The position numbers and the translations under genes are program-made. A DNA stretch of 64,000 nt from Rhodospirillales bacterium (GTDB lineage Bacteria; Pseudomonadota; Alphaproteobacteria; Rhodospirillales; Casp-alpha2), in contig JABJGO010000082.1 in assembly GCA_018662225.1 (NCBI GenBank), positions 1 through 64,000 on the forward strand. The letters are read 5' to 3'. Shown piece by piece: positions 55,079 to 63,299 of this stretch (positions within the stretch are counted from its first letter, which is position 1; the number at the start of each line of letters is the position of its first letter). The notes below the pieces were generated by a model. It saw nothing but the letters and a program-made list of their open reading frames with translations. It searched no databases and was not told where the DNA came from.

Positions 55079-56430
55079 AACATACTTTTCAGGTCTGACG
55101 AAAACGTGGGAAAGGCGAACATATCATTCTTTATGGCACTGGCCGGAATCTTATGACGCATGGCCATGGCGAACAGATGGATCAATTCCTGTGATTGATG
55201 CCCAACCATATGGGCACCGACGATCTGATCCGTACTTTCATCAACCAATACCTTGGACCACGCAACGGATTCCGCATAGGTCTTGGTGGAAAACCAGCCG
55301 GACATATCGCTGGTCGTGACTTTTACATCCACCCCCTGCCGGGCGGCATCTTCTTCGCTCAGCCCCACAGTACTTAGAGCAGGTACAGTATAAATACCAC
55401 TCGGGATCACGCTGTAGTCTGGTTTCACAAATGGCCCCGCAGGCCCCCTGACGATGTTCTCACCCACAAGGCGGCCCTCATAGGTGGCGATGGGCGATAG
55501 CTGCGGGGAGGTGACCAGAGCATCACCCACAACCCATACTGACGGATTTGACGTGGAACGCAGGTATTCATCGGTCTCAACCGCAATACGGTCATGCTTC
55601 ACGTTACCCGCATTCAGATCAAGTGTTTCCACATTGGCGACCCGACCGGCACCATTGATGACCCGGTCAGCCTTCACGGTTTGCTCAGCACCATCAAGGT
55701 CGTAAGTGACGGCTAGTTTGTCGCCCGACTTCGCAACAGCCTTGACCTGTACGTCTGTTTTGACGTTGATGCCCAGCCGCTCACTTTCAGCCTGAATAGC
55801 GGCCACAGCACCCGCTTCAACACGGGGCAGCAAACGCGGCATAACTTCCAGAATGGTGACTTTGGTTCCAGCGCGGGCATAGACATGGCTGAATTCCATG
55901 GCGATAACGCCACCACCGATAAAGACGACTTCGCCGGGTTGTTCTTCTTCCGATAAAACTTCATCCGACGTGATCATCAACTCGGCTCCCGGAATAGGTA
56001 AAGGTCGGGTTTTTGATCCGGTGGCGATAACAATGTTGTCGCCCTCCAGCACCTTGCCATCTACTTCAACGCTGTTGGGGCCCACAAACCGGGCAGAACC
56101 CCAGAACACATCGCCCCGCTTTTTGGCCACGTCATGCATGGCGTCGGGAATAAAGCTGATCAAACCCTTTTCACGCTGGATCAGTTTGGTCCAGTTCAGC
56201 TTCGGTTTGCTGACCTCAATATGGTGGGCGCTGGCGGTCTCAATCTCATGCAGTGCATGCCCGGCGGCCACCAGAACCTTTTTGGGCGTACAGCCCCGGT
56301 TGGGGCAGGTGCCGCCGAAATCCCGTTGCTCAACAAAGGCAATTCGTTTGCCCGCTTCATGGGCCACGGCTGAAACGCCAAGACCGGCATTCCCACCGCC
56401 CAGGATGATGACATCGTATTTATCTGACAT
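55075..56430 (-). CDS. Glutathione-reductase-like FAD disulfide oxidoreductase
   Basis: A 451-aa class I pyridine-nucleotide disulfide oxidoreductase: FAD-binding VIILGGGNAGLGVSAVA, redox cysteines GGTCPNRGCTPKK near residue 40, NAD(P)H-binding VVFIGGGVIAMEFSHVYA near 170, and WVVGDAL near 300. The usual C-terminal HPTXXE pair of glutathione reductase is replaced by FAFPTFSSDL, so the partner disulfide may differ. First enzyme downstream in the operon that is divergent from tetR; likely electrophile or disulfide stress. Confidence 0.85.
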   Translation of the reverse strand: MSDKYDVIILGGGNAGLGVSAVAHEAGKRIAFVEQRDFGGTCPNRGCTPKKVLVAAGHALHEIETASAHHIEVSKPKLNWTKLIQREKGLISFIPDAMHDVAKKRGDVFWGSARFVGPNSVEVDGKVLEGDNIVIATGSKTRPLPIPGAELMITSDEVLSEEEQPGEVVFIGGGVIAMEFSHVYARAGTKVTILEVMPRLLPRVEAGAVAAIQAESERLGINVKTDVQVKAVAKSGDKLAVTYDLDGAEQTVKADRVINGAGRVANVETLDLNAGNVKHDRIAVETDEYLRSTSNPSVWVVGDALVTSPQLSPIATYEGRLVGENIVRGPAGPFVKPDYSVIPSGIYTVPALSTVGLSEEDAARQGVDVKVTTSDMSGWFSTKTYAESVAWSKVLVDESTDQIVGAHMVGHQSQELIHLFAMAMRHKIPASAIKNDMFAFPTFSSDLKSMF

Positions 56431-56455
56431 AATAATTCTTCCTATAATGATGTGT

Positions 56456-56929
56456 TCACAAGCCCAGATCGGTTAATCCGGGATGGTCGTCAGGGCGTTT
56501 GCCCGTTTGACCACGGGTCCATAAAAACTTGCGGTCGGCTTCTTCAATGGGCAGATCATTGATACTGGCGATCCGGCACCTCATGAGGCCGTGTTCATCG
56601 AATTCCCAGTTCTCATTCCCATAGGCCCGGAACCAGTTGTTGTTATGGTCGTGGTACTCATAGGCAAACCGCACCCCGATTCGGTTATGGGTGAACGCCC
56701 AAAGTTCCTTGATCAGGCGGTAATCCAGCTCCTTCGCCCATTTGCGAGTGAGAAGGTCTTCGATTTCGGCGCGCCCGGTGATGAACTGGGTGCGGTTTCG
56801 CCACACACTATCCTCGGTATAGGCCAGCGCGATTTTAGCAGGCTCCCGTGTGTTCCAGCCATCTTCGGCAGCACGAACTTTGGTGGCGGCCGATGCTTCA
56901 TCAAACGGCGGCAGGGGTGGACGGCTCAT
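56456..56929 (-). CDS. NTF2-like (DUF1348/SnoaL) protein
   Basis: A 157-aa protein of the nuclear transport factor 2-like superfamily, matching the DUF1348 pattern: [17 protein letters not shown] near residue 37, [20 protein letters not shown], and [20 protein letters not shown]. Function in this subgroup unknown. ATGA overlap with the PNPOx-like gene upstream and 25 bp before the reductase gene. Confidence 0.83.
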   Translation of the reverse strand: MSRPPLPPFDEASAATKVRAAEDGWNTREPAKIALAYTEDSVWRNRTQFITGRAEIEDLLTRKWAKELDYRLIKELWAFTHNRIGVRFAYEYHDHNNNWFRAYGNENWEFDEHGLMRCRIASINDLPIEEADRKFLWTRGQTGKRPDDHPGLTDLGL

Positions 56930-57534
56930 GATGCTGTTCCTTGTTTATCACTCAGTTGTTGTTCCAACTGGGCGATGCGCTGCTGCAATGGCTCGACGAC
57001 TTCTGCCACGTCGGCTTCGGTATATCGCGGCGTAATGTGCTGCGGGCAATTGATGTCCCAGGCGGTGATGTCAAAAATGATCGCCTGTTCCGGCAGGCCG
57101 CGATAATCAGAATCCCGCATTTGCTCCATCACATCCGGGTCATCCACCACACGGGCATGACCCCAGATTTTAATGCGCCGACGATTGGGGTAATCCATCA
57201 GGAAGATATAGGCCTTGTCGTTCTCGCTCAGGTTTCCGGACGATATGTACTGTCGATTACCCCGGAAATCGGCAAAGCCCAGCGTCTTGTCATCCAGGAC
57301 TTTCAGGAATCCCGGTTTACCACCACGGTGTTGGATATAGGGCTGGCCTTCGGCGTTGGCAGTGCCCAGATAGAACGAGTCCCGATCGTTAATAAACTGG
57401 ACCAGATCAACCGTTATGGTTTCCTGCCAACCGGCACCCTCTTCCATGGCCGCGTAACCGTCGCGTGACCCTTTGCTTTCCTGAAGGCGCTTTACCGCCG
57501 GGGTAAAGGCCACATCACTTGCATAACTCGACAT
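56926..57534 (-). CDS. PNPOx-like split-barrel flavin protein
   Basis: A 202-aa pyridoxamine-phosphate-oxidase-like protein ([51 protein letters not shown]) with a coiled-coil C-terminus. Probably an FMN enzyme of unknown substrate; often next to TetR-family genes. The ATG at 57534 has GGAG about 8 nt upstream; the ATG at 57552 is less likely. First gene of the three-gene operon that carries the operator at 57603-57618 before it. Confidence 0.83.
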   Translation of the reverse strand: MSSYASDVAFTPAVKRLQESKGSRDGYAAMEEGAGWQETITVDLVQFINDRDSFYLGTANAEGQPYIQHRGGKPGFLKVLDDKTLGFADFRGNRQYISSGNLSENDKAYIFLMDYPNRRRIKIWGHARVVDDPDVMEQMRDSDYRGLPEQAIIFDITAWDINCPQHITPRYTEADVAEVVEPLQQRIAQLEQQLSDKQGTAS

Positions 57535-57602
57535 TTGAATTCTCCTGCTCACCTCAATGAGCGCTAATGAATACGGCGTTGTGTCTGTGTTAAATTGATT
57601 AA

Positions 57603-57618
57603 TAGACTGATCGTTCTA
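57603..57618. promoter_or_regulatory. TetR/NemR-like operator 1
   Basis: TAGACTGATCGTTCTA is a near palindrome agreeing with the NemR-type TAGACC-N4-GGTCTA at all but two positions. It lies 69 bp before the PNPOx-like start. A second similar site is beside tetR. Confidence 0.6.
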
Positions 57619-57727
57619 TCTTGTCAATCTTTTTTCAATCCACCCCTATTTTAGCGTGAAATTCAAGCTATTGTTACGTAGATTAAAGTAAAATCTATCT
57701 TGATTTTCTCGAAAATAACCATAATAT

Positions 57728-57743
57728 TATACCGATCGATCTA
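57728..57743. promoter_or_regulatory. TetR/NemR-like operator 2
   Basis: TATACCGATCGATCTA matches TAGACCGATCGGTCTA in 14 of 16 positions, and has the same GATC centre as operator 1. It ends 25 bp before the tetR ATG, placed for autoregulation. Confidence 0.6.
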
Positions 57744-57768
57744 TTTATTATTCATACGAGGGCACCCC

Positions 57769-58317
57769 ATGGCTTCGGGAAAACGGGATCATCTTATCGA
57801 TACGGCGCTTGAACTGTTCTGTCAGGACGGCTTTCACGCCACGGGCGTTGATAAGATTATTGAGACGGCGGGCGTGGCCCGCATGACCATGTACAACCAC
57901 TTTAAATCGAAAGATGAACTGATCCTGGCCACCCTGCGCCGCCGTGATGAGAAGTTCCGAAACGGCTTCATGCGCGCCGTGGAACGCCTCGGTCGCACGC
58001 CCAAGGACCGCCTGCTCGCCATCTTCGATGCGCTGGAAGAATGGTTCAGGGAAGACAACTTCTCGGGCTGCATGTTCATTAATGCCTCCGCCGAATTCTC
58101 AGGCACCGACGATCCCATCCACATGGCATCGGCAGAACACAAAATACTCATGCGACAGTATTTCAAGAAACTGACCACCGAAGCCAATACCGATGCCCCC
58201 GACGAACTGGCTGACGAACTCATGCTCCTGGCCGAAGGCGCAATCGTCATGGCCTATGTGGCAGGTGATGCCAATGCGGCTGCCCGAGCCAAGGCGACGG
58301 CTGGGAAGTTGATCTAG
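57769..58317 (+). CDS. TetR/AcrR-family repressor (NemR-like)
   Basis: A 182-aa regulator. The N-terminal helix-turn-helix is typical TetR (IDTALELFCQDGFHATGVDK, then GVARMTMYNHFKSKDEL), and the ligand-binding part includes EWFREDNFSGCMFINASAEF with a Cys that could sense electrophiles. The start at 57769 is chosen by family length; the open frame extends upstream to 57700. Divergent from the PNPOx/NTF2/reductase operon, with two matching operators in between. A fragment of this gene recurs at 59079-59261. Confidence 0.9.
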   Translation: MASGKRDHLIDTALELFCQDGFHATGVDKIIETAGVARMTMYNHFKSKDELILATLRRRDEKFRNGFMRAVERLGRTPKDRLLAIFDALEEWFREDNFSGCMFINASAEFSGTDDPIHMASAEHKILMRQYFKKLTTEANTDAPDELADELMLLAEGAIVMAYVAGDANAAARAKATAGKLI

Positions 58318-58403
58318 CAAAAGTTCTATTTTCCTCATTAGAACCGTGAGGATTAGTGGTGCCAGATTCCGGTTTTGTCCGGGTTCGATTAAATTGACAA
58401 TTT

Positions 58404-58429
58404 GTATGTTTCGTAATAAACGTACATAC
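58404..58429. promoter_or_regulatory. Inverted repeat upstream of toxin-antitoxin genes
   Basis: GTATGT (58404-58409) and ACATAC (58424-58429) face each other 23 bp before the antitoxin ATG, with GTTT/AAAC nested inside. Phd-type antitoxins bind such palindromes to repress their own operon; assignment by position. Confidence 0.45.
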
Positions 58430-58451
58430 CGTACAAAATAGGAGCCTTAAG

Positions 58452-58706
58452 ATGGCCAATATCCAAGTATCAGACGTTCGGGACAACTTGTCGGACTGTA
58501 TCAATCGGTCGCATTACGGAAAGGAACGATTAATCATTGAACGCCACGGCAAACCAGTGGCAGCGTTGGTTTCTGTGGATGATGCAAAATTTTTGATGGA
58601 GTTAGAGGCCAGCATGGATTTGGCCTATGCACGGGATATACTGGCAAAAACAGCAGAAAGTGACATTACCGATTGGGACGACCTGAAAGCTGACCTGGGT
58701 CTGTAA
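58452..58706 (+). CDS. Phd/YefM-family antitoxin
   Basis: An 84-aa protein with the Phd/YefM N-terminal DNA-binding fold (QVSDVRDNLSDCINRS, ERLIIERHGKPVAALVSVDD) and an acidic C-terminal tail that would cover the toxin. The stop overlaps the toxin ATG (TAATG), the standard coupling in these modules. Confidence 0.9.
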   Translation: MANIQVSDVRDNLSDCINRSHYGKERLIIERHGKPVAALVSVDDAKFLMELEASMDLAYARDILAKTAESDITDWDDLKADLGL

Positions 58707-59032
58707 TGTCCTATCGCGTCGGACTGGCACCGGCTGCCAAAACTGAACTCAAGAAGCTGAACAAAAAGGCCCCTAAAAAAGTAATGCGGGCCATCGCCGA
58801 CGCTATCGATTCACTGAAAGAAAATCCACGCCCACACGGAACGGAAAAACTCTCCGTCGTCGAAGGCTTGTACAGAATACGGAAAGGAAACTTCCGCATT
58901 ATCTATCAAGTAAGAGACGAAGAACTGCTCGTGCTCATTGTTAAAGTAGCAGACCGAAAAGAGGCCTACGACAGGATACTCAAGGAAGCGAAACGCCGGA
59001 TACAGGCACACACAGACGCCCGAACGTCATAA
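58706..59032 (+). CDS. RelE/ParE-family toxin
   Basis: A 108-aa basic toxin: LAPAAKTELKKLNKKAPKKV, PHGTEKLSVVEGLYRIRKGN, FRIIYQVRDEELLVLIVKVA and the end RKEAYDRI fit the RelE fold, whose members cut mRNA at the ribosome. Arginines at RIRKGNFRI are in the usual catalytic place. The module lies between tetR and a partial tetR copy. Confidence 0.9.
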   Translation: MSYRVGLAPAAKTELKKLNKKAPKKVMRAIADAIDSLKENPRPHGTEKLSVVEGLYRIRKGNFRIIYQVRDEELLVLIVKVADRKEAYDRILKEAKRRIQAHTDARTS

Positions 59033-59078
59033 ACCTGCGACACGTCAATAATAGACGTCTGAATTCGGAGCAACATGC

Positions 59079-59261
59079 ATGGACAACATCCAACGGATTC
59101 ATGCGCTGGGGGAATGGTTCCAGGAAGACAGTTTCTCGGGCTGCATGTTCATCAACGCTTCCGCCGAATTCTCAGGCCCAGACGATCCCATCCACATGGC
59201 ATCGGCCGAACACAAAATACTGATCCGACAGTATTCTAATGGGCCAGCGATGAAGGCATAG
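59079..59261 (+). pseudogene. Partial duplicate of tetR (middle segment)
   Basis: Residues EWFQEDSFSGCMFINASAEF and onward repeat the TetR protein EWFREDNFSGCMFINASAEF almost exactly. DNA identity by eye is high from about 59105 to 59235, against 58031-58165. The copy lacks the DNA-binding domain and the C-terminus, and the open frame of 60 codons is probably not functional. It marks a duplication or recombination that left the Phd/RelE pair between the two tetR sequences. Confidence 0.8.
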
Positions 59262-59433
59262 GCTTAATACTATAAAGCCAAGAAATAATACCAAAACTAT
59301 GCAGGAAAGTGTTCAGAATAAAGAGCCATCTCCGTTACCCCAAATTACTAACTTCAACACAGCACCTTCCAATGTATGCAAATTTATACAATTTTATTAT
59401 GAGTCGACTTATTGATACGCTACCAATAATAGT

Positions 59434-59958
59434 ATGGTGCTCAACCAATCGCGGGAGTTTTTTTTAGGAATGGTGGAAAAGAAATCGAAAACACAAAGCA
59501 AATCTCATACATCGAATAGCTCAGCACCGGCGGAAATGGGCGACTCACTCGAACTTATAAGATTTTTGAGAGAGCACTTGGTTCGATTCTCGGCTATTGC
59601 CAACACAGGTGGCGTGGTCGCCGTGATCTCGGTTCTAGGAGCTACCTCACATGATGGGGAAGTCTTGAATATCCTTGCCATCCCGCTGTCGTTGTTTTGC
59701 CTTGGAATCATTTCGGCACTTCTGAATGTAGTCAATGCGATGGCCATGGAAGTACACGAAAAAAAGGTCATGGATTTGAACAAGAGAAGCGATCCAATCA
59801 AAAAGAAGGGCGAATCCTCTATCCGTCGAATTGGGAAGACATCTCTCTTCAATTTGTTCCGGTTTTCATACACGTCCGGGGCTTATCTCTTAGTTGGCAT
59901 GGTCACATTCTTTATACTGGGATGCGTATCAGGTGTTGCGCTTATTGCTCTTGCCTGA
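59434..59958 (+). CDS. Hypothetical three-span membrane protein
   Basis: A 174-aa protein of no recognised family. A charged N-terminus (KKSKTQSKSHTSNSS) is followed by three hydrophobic segments, at about residues 57-75, 80-105 and 150-173, with a basic cytoplasmic loop between (KKVMDLNKRSDPIKKKGE). A later ATG at 59470 could be used. The gene looks A+T-richer than its neighbours and stands alone next to the toxin-antitoxin region; it may be acquired. Function unknown. Confidence 0.55.
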   Translation: MVLNQSREFFLGMVEKKSKTQSKSHTSNSSAPAEMGDSLELIRFLREHLVRFSAIANTGGVVAVISVLGATSHDGEVLNILAIPLSLFCLGIISALLNVVNAMAMEVHEKKVMDLNKRSDPIKKKGESSIRRIGKTSLFNLFRFSYTSGAYLLVGMVTFFILGCVSGVALIALA

Positions 59959-60042
59959 TCACCGAAGTGTCACACGCTCCCCCCTTGCGATAATCACTCG
60001 CCCCCCATAAGATTCCCTACCGATTCGCTGTTGGCGTGATTT

Positions 60043-62403
60043 ATGGATCCTATTGTTGCTTTTGCTGCTGGTGTGGGTGTGAGTGCTGTTTTGGGCAGTG
60101 TTGGCGCTTGGGTTTATTTGCGGCGATCTGACACCAGCCCGACTATTCCCGCCATCGCCCAACCCCCTGAGACGTCCGATCTGGATGCGGCCATGCTGGC
60201 GTTGTATCAGGCGCAGCCTGATGGCATCTATGCCTGGGTCAATGATGTTGACCCACCGGGTCAGTGCTCTGCGGCGCTGGAAGAAATGTTACAGCTGCCG
60301 CGTGGATCGGTCACCAGGTTCGAGAGCGTGGCCGGGGCCTTTGGGTCTGCGGAAAGTGCGTCACTGAACCAGGCCGCCGGCGCACTGCGATCCCAGGGTA
60401 AGATATTCGATATCGTGTTGCCGCTGGGCGAGCGCATGGTTCATGTGGTTGGCCGGCGGGCACGGGAAGCGGGCGGCAAGATTATCGGCGACATTATCTG
60501 GTTCCGCGATGTATCCACGCTGGCAGGCGCAGCCGATCTGTCCTCCGCAGAAGACCAGATGCGCGCCGTGTTTGATGCCATGCCGATCCCGGTGTGGTTG
60601 CGCGATCCTGATCTGGAGCTGGCCTTTACCAACACACTGGCGGCTGCATCGGGTAATGCCGTTGCCCGCCGCGCCACGGAGATTGCATCGAAAGTTGCAC
60701 AGGGAGGCGGGGCGCAGACCGAACGCCGTATGCTGGACGTGGATGGCACGCGCCGGGTACTGGAAATCACCGAAGCCTCATTGGGCGAAGGTGGCGGCAC
60801 GATTGGCTTTGCTGTGGAACACATGGGCGGTGATGTGGAGGACCTGAAAGCCCATATGACGCGCCAGCGCACCGTATTTGATCACATGCTGGGCAATTTG
60901 AGTGCCGGTATCGTTGTGTACGGCCCCGACAAACGTATTGAGACCCACAACGCGGCCTTTGCCATGCTGTGGGCCATGGACGAGGCATGGTTGGAAGAAC
61001 GGCCCACCCTGTCACAGGTTCTGGATCACATGCGCGATACGCGACTGGCCGAGGAAATGCCCGACTTCAACAAATACCGTGCCGAGGAAAACGCCTTGTT
61101 CGACACGCTGGATGCCGCCGTCGAGAACACCCACTACCTGCCGGGTGGCCGCACCCTCCGGGTCACGGTGGCACCTGCGGGTGGTGGTGGGCTGACGTAC
61201 ATATACGAAGACATCAGCGACTCTCTGAACCTGCAACGATCCTTCAAGACCCTTGATTTGGTTCAGCGCCACACCATCGATAATCTACAGGAAGCCGTAG
61301 CCGTATTTGGCAGCGATACACGTTTGAAGCTGCACAATGCGCCGTTTGCCAAAATGTGGGGCCTTGGGGAAAACATGGGGGAAGGCGACGAAACTACCGA
61401 GCCGCTACTGTCCGAAGTGGTGGAGCATATGCGTGATCCAGACATGGATGATGCGGCGTGGGAGGCGCGCCACCAGAATATCCTCGCCAATCTGTCACAA
61501 CGCCGCCCGCACAAGGAGCGGTTCCGGCGTGGCGAGAATGAGGTGTACGACGTGGCTTGCGTGCCATTGCCCGATGGTGCGGTGCTGATCAGTTATCTGG
61601 ACATCACCGACGAAGCCCAAGTGGAAGACGCGCTTCGCGAGCGGACCGATATACTGGAAGAGACGAACCGGCTTAAATCCAAGTTCATCGATGATGTGTC
61701 TTATGAGGTCCGCACGCCGTTGACCACCATCACCGGATTTTCCGAAATCCTCACCGCCGGATATTTCGGTGATCTGAATACTCGCCAGCAGGAATATCTG
61801 GATGGCATTCAGGCCACCGCCAATACGCTAATGAGTGTGGTCGCCGATATTCTGGAACTGGCCGCTATCGAAGGTGGCACCGCCGCACTGGAAAAAGACG
61901 CCGTGGATATCCACGCCATGCTGGCCCAGTGCATGAAGCTGATCACCGAACGCGCCCGGCAGAAAGAAATTCACCTGACGTTTGATGTGCCGACGGACAT
62001 AGGCTGGATTTCGGCTGATCCCAAACGCCTGCAACAGGCTATATTCAACCTGCTCGCCAATGCTGTACGCTTTACGCCCAACCGGGGTGGCGTGCGTATC
62101 AGTGCCGAACGCGATGATAACGATGTGATCCTGAGTGTCTCAGATACTGGCGTGGGCATCCCGCAGGCCGACATCGACCGGGTGTTTGAGAAGTTCTCCA
62201 AAGTGATACAGGCCAACAAAGGATCCACGGGCGAGCCTGAAGGCGCCGGGCTGGGTCTTGCCATGGTCAAGAGTTTCGTTGAATTGCACGGCGGCGTGGT
62301 TAATATTCATTCGCCCCGCAACCGGGGCACCACAGTAACCTGTCGCCTGCCCGCCACGGGTACCGAAGGCGGCGATGCACGGGACGCATTTACGCATGAG
62401 TGA
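60043..62403 (+). CDS. divL: DivL-type atypical histidine kinase (Tyr at H-box)
   Basis: A 786-aa protein with an N-terminal membrane span (residues 5-26), several PAS-like domains (about 45-520, including two similar blocks with LHNAPFAKMWGL and THNAAFAMLWAM), a HisKA dimerisation domain and an HATPase_c domain (DTGVGIPQAD, GAGLGLAMVKSF). The H-box reads DVSYEVRTPL: Tyr554 replaces the phospho-acceptor His, the hallmark of DivL, which in Caulobacter modulates CckA and thereby CtrA. Length and tyrosine position are close to Caulobacter DivL. Confidence 0.9.
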   Translation: MDPIVAFAAGVGVSAVLGSVGAWVYLRRSDTSPTIPAIAQPPETSDLDAAMLALYQAQPDGIYAWVNDVDPPGQCSAALEEMLQLPRGSVTRFESVAGAFGSAESASLNQAAGALRSQGKIFDIVLPLGERMVHVVGRRAREAGGKIIGDIIWFRDVSTLAGAADLSSAEDQMRAVFDAMPIPVWLRDPDLELAFTNTLAAASGNAVARRATEIASKVAQGGGAQTERRMLDVDGTRRVLEITEASLGEGGGTIGFAVEHMGGDVEDLKAHMTRQRTVFDHMLGNLSAGIVVYGPDKRIETHNAAFAMLWAMDEAWLEERPTLSQVLDHMRDTRLAEEMPDFNKYRAEENALFDTLDAAVENTHYLPGGRTLRVTVAPAGGGGLTYIYEDISDSLNLQRSFKTLDLVQRHTIDNLQEAVAVFGSDTRLKLHNAPFAKMWGLGENMGEGDETTEPLLSEVVEHMRDPDMDDAAWEARHQNILANLSQRRPHKERFRRGENEVYDVACVPLPDGAVLISYLDITDEAQVEDALRERTDILEETNRLKSKFIDDVSYEVRTPLTTITGFSEILTAGYFGDLNTRQQEYLDGIQATANTLMSVVADILELAAIEGGTAALEKDAVDIHAMLAQCMKLITERARQKEIHLTFDVPTDIGWISADPKRLQQAIFNLLANAVRFTPNRGGVRISAERDDNDVILSVSDTGVGIPQADIDRVFEKFSKVIQANKGSTGEPEGAGLGLAMVKSFVELHGGVVNIHSPRNRGTTVTCRLPATGTEGGDARDAFTHE

Positions 62404-62623
62404 AACTGGTTTCCCTGATCTTAAAACCCTGGTCGATATCAAGAACCTGATCGATCAGGTGGCCTTGATTGAAGACAAATTGGCCGATGCCGAAAAAGGC
62501 CTGTATCATGAGTTGCGCGACAAATACGCATCCGAAGTGGCCATTGGATTTGAAGACAAGGTGCTGCTGGAAGTCATGCTGCGCAATGTGACGATCCGGA
62601 AAGATATGGACATTCCTATCTAG
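62396..62623 (+). CDS. Small helical protein after divL
   Basis: A 75-aa hypothetical, mostly helical with a charged amphipathic stretch (DQVALIEDKLADAEKGLYHE). The ATG at 62396 overlaps the divL stop by 8 nt, suggesting translational coupling; the open frame further upstream lies in divL. It overlaps the end of the convergent glycosyltransferase gene by 8 nt. No family recognised. Confidence 0.6.
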   Translation: MSETGFPDLKTLVDIKNLIDQVALIEDKLADAEKGLYHELRDKYASEVAIGFEDKVLLEVMLRNVTIRKDMDIPI

Positions 62624-63299
62624 ATCGATACGCCAACGCGCCTATGGTCCAAATGATCTTGCACGCGGCCCCGATCACACCGTGCACCGTACCCGAAATT
62701 TTTGAGACCCCTATACGCATCCGATAAGACACCGGCACTTCGCGAATGCGAAGCCCTGCCACGACGGCCTTGATCTGCATCTCAATGGTCCAGCCGTAAT
62801 CTTGATCCACCATCTCAAGCCCCGCCAGTGCAGCGCGATCAATAGCCCGAAACGGCCCCAGGTCATGGTACTGATAGCCCCAGATCAGCTTGATCAGCCA
62901 GCACGCCAGCGCGTTCCCGTAGTGCTGTGCCGGGGTGATGGCGTTTTTGTCGGGATGGCGAACACCAATCACCAGATCAGCGCTGCCTTCTATGACCGCG
63001 CCCGCAATCTGGTCAATTTCGGATGGATCATCGCTGAAATCTCCATCCAGAAAGACCACCACATCAGTCTGGCCCAGCGCATCGATCCCTTTGAGACACG
63101 CCCGACCATAACCGCGCACCGGTTCGGATATCACTTGTGCACCGTGCTGCCCGGCTATCTCGGCGGTGCTATCGGTCGATCCGTTATCTACCACGATCAC
63201 CTGATCCACCCACGCGGGCAAGGCGCTGATCACGGCAGCGATTGACGGTGCCTCATTCAGCGCCGGGATAATAACGGATATGTGTTTACCAGCGCGCAT
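62616..63299 (-). CDS. Family 2 glycosyltransferase (DPM/DPG-like)
   Basis: A 227-aa GT-A transferase: SVIIPALNEAPSIAAVI at the start, VVDNGSTDSTAEIA, VVFLDGDFSDDPSEID for the metal-binding DXD, and GPFRAIDRAALAGLEM. Resembles dolichyl/polyprenyl-phosphate sugar synthases, but lacks clear C-terminal membrane anchors except a hydrophobic end. Overlaps the upstream mannosyltransferase-like gene by 14 nt, so both likely act on one lipid-linked sugar path. Confidence 0.88.
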   Translation of the reverse strand: MRAGKHISVIIPALNEAPSIAAVISALPAWVDQVIVVDNGSTDSTAEIAGQHGAQVISEPVRGYGRACLKGIDALGQTDVVVFLDGDFSDDPSEIDQIAGAVIEGSADLVIGVRHPDKNAITPAQHYGNALACWLIKLIWGYQYHDLGPFRAIDRAALAGLEMVDQDYGWTIEMQIKAVVAGLRIREVPVSYRMRIGVSKISGTVHGVIGAACKIIWTIGALAYRSR

